5,450 nt of DNA from DASSTY01 sp035760645 (lineage in GTDB: Bacteria > Gemmatimonadota > Gemmatimonadetes > Gemmatimonadales > GWC2-71-9). The stretch spans positions 1-5,450 of the forward strand of contig DASTSO010000055.1 in NCBI GenBank assembly GCA_035760645.1, read 5' to 3'. Of the stretch, positions 1 through 5,450 are shown one piece after another. A program made the translations under genes and the position numbers. Numbering within the stretch: the first letter of the stretch is position 1; each line of letters opens with the position of its first letter. The notes below the pieces were generated by a model. The model did not search any database. It was given only the letters and a program-made list of their open reading frames with translations, and had not been told where the DNA came from.

Positions 1-257
1 GCGTGCTCGCCACCGAGAAGCTCGCCGTGCGGAAGACGGGGCTCGTCTACCGGGTCACGATCCACGTGCAGGCCGACCCCGCGCTGTCGCTGCACGCCGC
101 CCACATCCTGGGCGGCAAGGTGAAGAGCGCGATCCGCGCCGTCGTGCCCGAGGTGCAGTCGGTGCTGGTGCACATGGAGCCGTACGAGGGGCCCGTGCCC
201 GCCTCGGCCGCCGCCCCGCTCCGCGAGCACCGCACGCCGGCGGCGCCGCCCTCCTGA
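1..257 (+). CDS. Cation diffusion facilitator (CDF) family metal efflux transporter, C-terminal fragment
   Basis: This is the 3' end of a gene cut by the left window edge. The reading frame starts at base 3 and ends at TGA 255-257, giving 84 visible residues. The GTG at base 3 is an internal Val codon, not a start. Residues 1-61 match the cytoplasmic C-terminal domain of CDF transporters, with the typical pattern KLAVRKTGL, VTIHV, AAHILGGKVKSAI and VLVHMEPYE. CDF proteins are dimeric inner-membrane antiporters that export Zn, Co, Fe, Cd or Ni in exchange for protons, and this domain binds regulatory metal at the dimer interface. By eye, H21, H34 and H57 align with E. coli YiiP H248, H261 and H283. 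E59 sits at the D285 position and E5 at the H232 position. The last ~22 residues are a Pro/Ala-rich tail. The membrane domain is outside the window, so metal specificity cannot be read. The gene converges on copB. Confidence 0.88.
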   Translation, partial: VLATEKLAVRKTGLVYRVTIHVQADPALSLHAAHILGGKVKSAIRAVVPEVQSVLVHMEPYEGPVPASAAAPLREHRTPAAPPS

Positions 258-297
258 GCGCGCCCGCCTCGAGGCTCGACCACGGGGCGCGACCACC

Positions 298-312
298 CCG
301 GCCCGGGGCCGG
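298..312. terminator. GC palindrome between convergent genes, possible bidirectional terminator stem
   Basis: CCGGCCC-g-GGGCCGG is a near-perfect dyad that ends one base before the copB stop codon (313-315, minus strand) and lies 40 bases past the CDF stop. As RNA it could form a 6-bp all-GC stem with a 3-base loop in either direction. No T-run follows on either strand, so it is not a classical intrinsic terminator. A second short palindrome, GCCTCGAGGC at 266-275, lies nearby. The position between two convergent genes is the main support. GC dyads of this size are also expected by chance in such DNA. Confidence 0.3.
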
Positions 313-2517
313 CTAGCCGCCGAGCCGCACCCGGCGCAGCAGCTGGGCGTTGATCGCGACGATCACGGTGCTGAGCGACATGAGCACCGCCCCGACCGCC
401 GGCGAGAGCACGATCCCCACCGGCGCGAGCACGCCGGCGGCGAGCGGGATCGCCACGATGTTGTAGCCCGCGGCCCACCAGAGGTTCTGCACCATCTTCC
501 GATAACTGGCGCGCGAGAGCGCGACGATGCGCGGCACGTCGCGCGGGTCGCTCCGCACGAGCACGATGTCGCCCGCCTCGACCGCCACGTCGGTGCCGGC
601 ACCGATCGCCACGCCGACGTCGGCGGTGACGAGCGCGGGGGCGTCGTTCACGCCGTCGCCGACCATCGCGACGCGCTTGCCCTGCCGCTGCAGCGCCTGG
701 ACCTTCGCCGCCTTGTCCGCCGGCAGCACCTGCGCGAAGACCGTGTCGATGCCGAGCTCACGGGCGACCGCGTCGGCTACGGCCTGCGCATCCCCGGTCA
801 TCATCACGACCTCGATCCGCTGCCGATGCAGCTCGCGGATCGCCTCGGCCGACTCGGGTCGGACGGCATCCGCGACGGCGAAGGCGGCGAGGACGCGCTC
901 GCCCTCGACCAGGTAGATGACGCCCTGCCCGCGGCCCGCCGCCTCGTCGGCGAAGCGGCGGAGTTCCGCCGGGGGCTCGACACCGAGGCGGCCGAGCATG
1001 TTCGGGCCACCAGTGGCCAGCCGCCGGCCCTCCACCGTCCCCTGCACCCCGTACCCCGGGATCGCCTGGAAATCGGCCACCCGCGGCAGGGCGAGCCCCC
1101 GCTCCTTCCCGCTCGCGACGATGGCGCGCGCCACCGGGTGTTCGGCGTCCTGCTCGACGGCCGCGGCCACGCGGAGCGCGTCGGCCGCTGCCACGGCCGG
1201 AGCGGTCTGCATCGCCACGACCCGGTGCTCGCCGAGCGTGAGGGTCCCCGTCTTGTCGAACACCACGGCCGTGAGATTGCGCGCCTCCTCGAGCCCGCGG
1301 CGGTCGCGCACGAGGAGCCCGCTGCGGGCGCCCAGCGTGGTGGAGATGGCGATCACGAGCGGCACCGCGAGCCCAAGCGCGTGCGGGCACGCGATCACGA
1401 GCACCGTGACGAGCCGCTCGACCGCGTAGGCTACCTCGGCGCCGATCGCGAGCCAGGCGACGAGGGTGACGGCCCCCGCGCCGAGGGCGACGAGGGTGAG
1501 CCAGAAGGCGGCGCGGTCGGCGAGCGCCTGGGCGCGCGAGCGCGAGCTCTGCGCCTGCGCCACCAGCCGCATGATGCCCGCGAGGGCCGTCCGCTCGCCG
1601 GTGCCGGTCACCGCCACGCGCAGCGCGCCGGCCTCGTTCACCGTGCCGGCGATGACCCGGTCACCGATCTGCTTCCCGACCGGACGGGACTCGCCGGTGA
1701 TCATCGCCTCGTTCACGCTGCTGCGGCCCTCGCGCACGGCGCCGTCGGCCGGCACGCGCGCGCCGGGACGGACGAGGACGAGGTCGCCCTCCCGCAGGTC
1801 CGCCAGCGGCACTTCCTCCGTCTGCTCGGCGCCGCCGCCAGCCGATACGATGCGCACGGCTGTGTTCGGCAACAGCTTCGCGAGCTCGGCGAGGGCGCCC
1901 TGGGCCTGGGTGATCGACCGCATCTCGATCCAGTGCCCGAGCAGCATGATCGTCACCAGCGTCGCGAGCTCCTCCCAGAGCGGCATCCCCGGGTAGCCCA
2001 GCGTCACAGCGGCGCTGAAGACGAAGGCGACCGAGATGGCGAGCGCGATCAGCGTCATCATGCCGGGCAGCCGGTCCTTCAGCTCCCGCACCGCTCCCTG
2101 GACGAAGGGTCGGCCGCCGTAGAGGAAGACCACGGTCCCGAGCACGGGCGGAATCCACCGCGCGCCGGGCACCGCGGGCGGCACGTAGCCGAGCACCCGC
2201 GGGAGCATGTGCCCCCAGACGAGGGTGGGAATCGTCAGCGCGAGCGCGAGCCAGAACCGGTCGCGGAACATCGCGACCGAGTGGCCGGCGTGCTTGTCGT
2301 GGCCGGCATGCGCGGCATGGCCGGCATGCGCGGCGTGGGCGCCGTGGGCGCCGTGGGCGTGAGCCGCTGCGCGACCGGCGACCTCGGGGTGCTCGGGATA
2401 GCCGGGCTCGGCCGGCGCCTGCCCCTCACCCTGCGGCGCGGGCGGCGAAGCCGCCGGTTCCTCCAGCACGTGGCGCCGCGGGGAGTGGTGCCCTGCATGG
2501 CCGTCATGTTCGTGCAT
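313..2517 (-). CDS. copB: CopB-type (P1B, CPH motif) copper-translocating P-type ATPase
   Basis: This inner-membrane pump uses ATP to export copper (possibly also silver) from cytoplasm to periplasm. The protein has 734 residues from the ATG at 2517-2515. That start is preferred over GTG 2529 because GGAG lies six bases upstream of it. The N-terminus (1-80) is His-rich and has no CxxC HMA domain. Four membrane segments follow (about 88-104, 121-135, 154-175, 181-199), then the actuator domain with TGES (274-277). Helices five and six span about 337-388 and include CPH (377-379), the marker of the CopB subgroup; CopA has CPC. Next come the phosphorylation motif DKTGT (D421), the nucleotide-binding EHP (459-461) and GDGVNDAP (620-627). 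The last two helices (about 679-698, 703-723) carry LWWAAGYN and MSLSTVIVAINAQ. All catalytic motifs are intact and the length is normal. The gene lies 121 bases downstream of cusA on the same strand. Family work supports Cu(I) or Cu(II) for CopB; the sequence alone does not decide the ion. Confidence 0.95.
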   Translation of the reverse strand: MHEHDGHAGHHSPRRHVLEEPAASPPAPQGEGQAPAEPGYPEHPEVAGRAAAHAHGAHGAHAAHAGHAAHAGHDKHAGHSVAMFRDRFWLALALTIPTLVWGHMLPRVLGYVPPAVPGARWIPPVLGTVVFLYGGRPFVQGAVRELKDRLPGMMTLIALAISVAFVFSAAVTLGYPGMPLWEELATLVTIMLLGHWIEMRSITQAQGALAELAKLLPNTAVRIVSAGGGAEQTEEVPLADLREGDLVLVRPGARVPADGAVREGRSSVNEAMITGESRPVGKQIGDRVIAGTVNEAGALRVAVTGTGERTALAGIMRLVAQAQSSRSRAQALADRAAFWLTLVALGAGAVTLVAWLAIGAEVAYAVERLVTVLVIACPHALGLAVPLVIAISTTLGARSGLLVRDRRGLEEARNLTAVVFDKTGTLTLGEHRVVAMQTAPAVAAADALRVAAAVEQDAEHPVARAIVASGKERGLALPRVADFQAIPGYGVQGTVEGRRLATGGPNMLGRLGVEPPAELRRFADEAAGRGQGVIYLVEGERVLAAFAVADAVRPESAEAIRELHRQRIEVVMMTGDAQAVADAVARELGIDTVFAQVLPADKAAKVQALQRQGKRVAMVGDGVNDAPALVTADVGVAIGAGTDVAVEAGDIVLVRSDPRDVPRIVALSRASYRKMVQNLWWAAGYNIVAIPLAAGVLAPVGIVLSPAVGAVLMSLSTVIVAINAQLLRRVRLGG
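2281..2361 (-). repeat. Tandem repeats encoding the periodic His tract of CopB
   Basis: These 27 codons of copB encode a tract in which His falls at every third residue nine times running, with one more His two residues before the series. On the + strand an 18-base unit at 2301-2318 recurs at 2319-2336 with one mismatch. The 9-base unit GTGGGCGCC at 2335-2343 is repeated exactly at 2344-2352 and nearly at 2353-2361. All unit lengths are multiples of three, so gain or loss of a unit keeps the frame. His-rich N-termini are typical of CopB proteins and are thought to bind copper. The strict three-residue period is the distinctive point. Confidence 0.85.
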
Positions 2518-2523
2518 CACGCG

Positions 2524-2527
2524 CTCC
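2524..2527 (-). promoter_or_regulatory. Ribosome binding site of copB
   Basis: GGAG on the minus strand is separated by six bases from ATG 2517-2515. This is good Shine-Dalgarno spacing and decides the start. The upstream in-frame GTG at 2529-2527 overlaps the GGAG itself, and the GTG at 2520-2518 is only three bases from it, so both are less likely. Confidence 0.65.
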
Positions 2528-2548
2528 ACTGGCTGCGGGGACCCGGGA

Positions 2549-2561
2549 CCGCACGGTGCGG
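2549..2561. promoter_or_regulatory. Dyad upstream of copB, possible operator
   Basis: CCGCAC-g-GTGCGG has perfect 6-base arms around one base, centred about 38 bases before the copB ATG. Its position fits an operator or a 5'-leader hairpin. It does not match the CueR or CsoR operator patterns I know, and no convincing -35/-10 pair is visible around it. TAGGAT (2589-2584, minus strand) is the only AT-leaning patch that could serve as a -10, and it lacks a recognisable -35. A chance dyad is a real alternative. Confidence 0.22.
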
Positions 2562-2603
2562 ACCGGACTCCGCGACACCTCCGATCCTAGGCTGGCCGGG
2601 CCG

Positions 2604-2623
2604 GGCGCGCCACGGCGCGCGCC
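2604..2623 (-). terminator. GC hairpin just downstream of cusA
   Basis: GGCGCGC and GCGCGCC form a 7-bp all-GC stem with a 6-base loop, starting 16 bases after the cusA stop. No T-run follows on the minus strand, so full termination is doubtful. It could instead protect the cusA 3' end or reduce read-through into copB, which would matter if copB depends on the cusA promoter. At this GC content such stems also arise by chance. Confidence 0.28.
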
Positions 2624-2638
2624 GGCGAGCCGCCGCCC

Positions 2639-5450
2639 CTACGCCTCGGAGAGGCCCAGGCCCTCGTCCCCCGCGTCCTCGTCCGCAACGGGAACGCGCA
2701 CGGAAGCAGGCCGGCGAAGCTCCCACTCCTTCCAGAGCGAGTAGATCGCCGGAATCACCACGAGCGTCAGGATCGTGCTGCTGACCATCCCGCCCACCAT
2801 CGGTGCGGCGATGCGCTTCATGACGCTCGCCCCCGCGCCCGTGCCCCAGAGGATCGGCAGCAGGCCGGCCATGATGGCCGTCACGGTCATCATCTTGGGC
2901 CGCACGCGCTCCACCCCGCCCTCCATCACCGCGTCGTAGAGGTCCTGCAGCGTCACCCGGCCGGCGGCCACGCGCGCCTTCCAGGCGTGGTCGAGATAGA
3001 TCAGCATGACCACCCCCGTCTCGGCCGCCACGCCGGCCAGGGCGATGAAACCGATCGCCACCGCGACCGACCAGTTGTAGCCCAGGAGCCAGATGAACCA
3101 GAGCCCCCCGACCAGCGCGAAGGGGAGCGAGAGCATGACGATGAGCGTCTCGCCGACGTTCCGGAAGTTGAAGTAGAGGAGGAGGAAGATGGCCGCGAGC
3201 GTCGCCGGGATGACGACCCGCAGCGTGGCGGCGGCGCGCTCCATGTACTCGTACTGTCCGCTCCAGACGAGCGAATAGCCGGCGGGCAGCGGTACGCGCT
3301 CGGCCACGGCGCGCTGGGCATCCGCGACGTAGCCGCCGACGTCGCGCCCCGCGACGTCCACGTACACCCACGCGGTCGGCATGGCGTCTTCGGTGCGCAC
3401 GACCATCGGGCCGGCCACCTGCTTGATCGTGGCCACCTGGCCCAGCGGGACGTAGGCGCTCCCGCCGGCGCCGGCCGCCGGCGCAGCGCCCCCCATCCCG
3501 CCCATACTCCCCCCGCCCTCGCTGGCCGCGACCCCGCCGGCCGGCGCGTGCGTCACCGGCACGAGCACCGACGCCAGACGCTCGGGCGTGTCGCGCAGCT
3601 CCTGCGGATAGCGGATGCGCACGCCGTAGCGCTCGCGTCCCTCGACGGTCTGCGTGATCGTCATCCCGCCCACGGCCGTGGCGATCACCGTCTGCACGTC
3701 GCCCACGTTGAGGCCGTGGCGCGCGGCAGCGACGCGATCGATGTCGATGTCGAGGTAGAACCCCGACACGGCCCGCTCGGCGAACGCGCTCCGCGTGCCC
3801 GGCACCGTCTGCACCGCCTGCTCCACCGCCCTGCCGAGCCGCTCGAGCTCGGCCAGGTCGGGGCCGAAGATCTTGACGCCCACGGGGGTGCGGATGCCCG
3901 TGGCGAGCATGTCGTTGCGGCCCTGGATCGGCATCGTCCAGGCGTTGGTGATGCCCGGCATCCGCACCGCCGAATCCATCTCGGCGAGCAGGCGGTCGTA
4001 GGTCATCCCGGGCCGCCACGCGGACTCGGGCTTGAGCGTGATCGTCGTCTCGAACATGTCGAGCCCGGCCGGATCGGTGGAGGTCTCCGCCCGCCCCGCC
4101 TTGCCCCAGACGTGCTGCACCTCGGGGAAGCTCTTGAGGATGCCGTCCTGGATCCGGAGGATCTCGCGCGCCCGCGCGATGCTGATGCCGGGCATCGTGG
4201 TCGGCATGTAGAGGATCGAGCCCTCCCCGAGCCGCGGCATGAACTCGCTGCCGAGTCGCGCCCACGGGACCCAGGTGAGCACGAGGGCCACCACCCCCGC
4301 CCCGACGACGCCCCAGCGATGCCGCAGCACCGCGGTGAGCACCGGCCGGTACGCCCGGATGAGGGCGCGGTTGACCGGGTTCGCCCGCTCGCGGTAGATG
4401 CGGCCGGTGATGAAGACGCCCATCGCCACCGGCACCAGCGTCACCGAGAGGAGGCTCGCCGCCGCCATGGCGAACGTCTTGGTGAAGGCGAGCGGCGTGA
4501 AGAGCCGGCCCTCCTGGCCGCCGAGCGAGAACACCGGGATGAACGACACGGTGATGATGAGCAGCGAGAAGAAGAGGGCCGGGCCCACCTCGCGCGACGA
4601 CTCGACGACCACCCGCCAGCGCTCCGCGCGGCCGAGCAGGCGCGTGTCGAGCGACCGCCCCGTCGATGCCACGCCGCTCGCCCGTTCCTTCGCCTCCACC
4701 GCGCGTTCGAGGTGTTTGTGCATGTTCTCGATCATCACGATCGCGGCGTCGATCATGGCGCCGATGGCGATGGCGATCCCGCCGAGCGACATGATGTCCG
4801 CCCCGACGCCGACCCAGCGCATGGCGATGAAGGCCATGAGGATGCCGACGGGCAGCGTGAGGATCGCGACCAGGGCGGAGCGCGCGTGGAGCAGGAAGGC
4901 GATGCAGACGAGCGCCACGACCACGCTCTCCTCGAGGAGCTTGTCCCGCAGCGTGTCGATGGCGTGGTGGATGAGCTCGCTCCGGTCGTAGACCGGCCGG
5001 ATGACGACGCCCGGCGGGAGACCGGCCTGCACCTGCGCGAGCTTCGCCTTCACGCGCTCGATCGTCGTGAGCGCGTTCTGCCCGAAGCGCATGACGACGA
5101 TGCCGCCCACCGCGTCCCCACGGCCGTCGAGCTCGGCCACCCCGCGGCGCACCGCCGGGCCGACGCCGACCTCGCCGAGCTCCGCGACCCGGATCGGCGT
5201 CCCGCTCGCGGTGGCGCCGACGACGACGTTCTCGATGTCGCGGACCGACTTGAGGTAGCCGAGGCCGCGCACCATGTATTCGCGCTCGCTCAGCTCGACC
5301 ACCATCGCCCCGACGTCGGCGTTGGCGTTCTGGATCGCCTGCATGACGCGCGTGATCGGGATGCCGTAGCCCTGCAGCTTCGCGGGGTCGAGATCCACCT
5401 GGTACTGCTTCTCGAAGCCCCCGACGGACGCCACCTCCGACACGCCCGGC
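2639..5450 (-). CDS. cusA: CusA-type heavy-metal efflux RND pump (Cu/Ag class), 5' end missing
   Basis: This is the inner-membrane RND trimer of a CusCBA-like tripartite pump, which uses proton influx to drive Cu(I)/Ag(I) out across the outer membrane. The frame is open to the right edge. The first complete codons read PGVSEVASVGG, an internal CusA motif, so the GTG at 5443 is not the start. About 170 N-terminal residues lie outside, and 936 residues are visible to TAG 2641-2639. Numbering from that GTG, helix 4 has GAMIDAAIVMIEN with D232 at the CusA D405 position. E808 in AGVAAETGVVML and K850 in RVRPKMMTV match E939 and K984, the proton relay. This pattern fits Cu/Ag pumps rather than CzcA. 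The second periplasmic loop spans about 396-740, with NDML (M512) where CusA has a copper-binding Met. Residues 632-663 are a Gly/Ala/Met-rich insertion. The C-terminus ends in an acidic tail. CusB/CusC-like genes are expected upstream, beyond 5450. Confidence 0.95.
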   Translation of the reverse strand, partial: PGVSEVASVGGFEKQYQVDLDPAKLQGYGIPITRVMQAIQNANADVGAMVVELSEREYMVRGLGYLKSVRDIENVVVGATASGTPIRVAELGEVGVGPAVRRGVAELDGRGDAVGGIVVMRFGQNALTTIERVKAKLAQVQAGLPPGVVIRPVYDRSELIHHAIDTLRDKLLEESVVVALVCIAFLLHARSALVAILTLPVGILMAFIAMRWVGVGADIMSLGGIAIAIGAMIDAAIVMIENMHKHLERAVEAKERASGVASTGRSLDTRLLGRAERWRVVVESSREVGPALFFSLLIITVSFIPVFSLGGQEGRLFTPLAFTKTFAMAAASLLSVTLVPVAMGVFITGRIYRERANPVNRALIRAYRPVLTAVLRHRWGVVGAGVVALVLTWVPWARLGSEFMPRLGEGSILYMPTTMPGISIARAREILRIQDGILKSFPEVQHVWGKAGRAETSTDPAGLDMFETTITLKPESAWRPGMTYDRLLAEMDSAVRMPGITNAWTMPIQGRNDMLATGIRTPVGVKIFGPDLAELERLGRAVEQAVQTVPGTRSAFAERAVSGFYLDIDIDRVAAARHGLNVGDVQTVIATAVGGMTITQTVEGRERYGVRIRYPQELRDTPERLASVLVPVTHAPAGGVAASEGGGSMGGMGGAAPAAGAGGSAYVPLGQVATIKQVAGPMVVRTEDAMPTAWVYVDVAGRDVGGYVADAQRAVAERVPLPAGYSLVWSGQYEYMERAAATLRVVIPATLAAIFLLLYFNFRNVGETLIVMLSLPFALVGGLWFIWLLGYNWSVAVAIGFIALAGVAAETGVVMLIYLDHAWKARVAAGRVTLQDLYDAVMEGGVERVRPKMMTVTAIMAGLLPILWGTGAGASVMKRIAAPMVGGMVSSTILTLVVIPAIYSLWKEWELRRPASVRVPVADEDAGDEGLGLSEA
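3455..3550 (-). other. Gly/Ala/Met-rich insertion in the CusA periplasmic domain
   Basis: These 32 codons encode low-complexity sequence (12 Gly, 10 Ala, 2 Met in SMGGMGG) between ASVLVPVT and YVPLGQVATI. E. coli CusA, as I recall it, has only a short connection there. The position is in the second periplasmic loop, late in the porter domain, near the metal-binding cleft region. It stays in frame and the flanks are well conserved, so it is a real insertion and not a frameshift artefact. It is probably a flexible surface loop; metal contact by the two Met residues is inference. Confidence 0.7.

Noticed and set aside
47..478. A 143-codon open frame on the - strand overlapping the CDF end and the copB end
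   Set aside because: It is antisense to the clear CDF C-terminal domain and out of frame with copB. Its Arg/Gly/Ala composition is typical of shadow frames.
2281..2361. Could the tandem repeats be a CRISPR-like or intergenic repeat array?
   Set aside because: The units are 9 and 18 bases, contiguous without spacers, in frame, and encode the His tract of CopB. They are coding repeats.
826..2784. A 652-codon open frame on the + strand, antisense to copB
   Set aside because: The opposite strand encodes an unmistakable P-type ATPase with every motif intact. The antisense product is rich in Arg, Gly, Ala, His and Glu with no recognisable domain, as expected for the shadow of a GC-biased gene. 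It also runs across the spacer into cusA.
2517..4265. A 582-codon open frame on the - strand within cusA, in a different frame
   Set aside because: It is an Arg/Gly/Ala-rich shadow of the CusA frame, without domains. The CusA frame itself is continuous and conserved throughout.
3795..5258. Several + strand open frames antisense to cusA (3795-4001, 4398-4991, 5001-5258)
   Set aside because: Their products are Ser/Thr/Arg/Pro-rich low-information translations opposite a conserved RND gene. No ribosome binding site or family match was seen.
5441..5443. GTG as the start of cusA
   Set aside because: The frame stays open to the window edge, and the preceding codons give Pro-Gly, completing a motif that is internal in CusA. 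The true start lies beyond 5450.

Overview
The window is very GC-rich (roughly 70% by eye) with strong G/C at third codon positions, so several frames stay open by chance. It holds three real coding regions, all metal-efflux transporters, with little intergenic DNA. An RND metal pump implies a Gram-negative (diderm) host. The composition would suit a high-GC proteobacterium, myxobacterium or gemmatimonadete, but nothing here fixes the taxon.

Left edge (1-257, + strand): the last 84 codons of a cation diffusion facilitator (CDF) metal transporter, covering its cytoplasmic C-terminal domain. After a 55-base gap containing a GC palindrome, it converges on the next gene. 313-2517 (- strand): a complete CopB-type P1B copper ATPase with a CPH membrane motif. 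Its His-rich N-terminus includes nine histidines spaced exactly every third residue and encoded by tandem repeats. 2518-2638: a 121-base spacer with two GC dyads and a good ribosome binding site for copB. 2639-5450 (- strand): a CusA-type heavy-metal RND pump, complete at its C-terminus and running off the right edge. About 170 N-terminal residues are missing. It carries a 32-residue Gly/Ala/Met-rich insertion in the periplasmic domain.

The minus-strand order cusA then copB suggests one metal-resistance transcription unit, with the expected CusB/CusC-like partners upstream beyond position 5450. The inferred division of labour is that CopB moves copper (or silver) from cytoplasm to periplasm, and the CusA complex takes it from the periplasm (and perhaps the cytoplasm) across the outer membrane. 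The CDF protein exports divalent metals such as zinc, cobalt or iron from the cytoplasm. This is a recognisable metal-resistance locus. I see no RNA gene, CRISPR array, insertion sequence or wholly unknown gene. The unusual elements are the HxxHxx metal-binding tract in CopB and the Met-containing linker in CusA.
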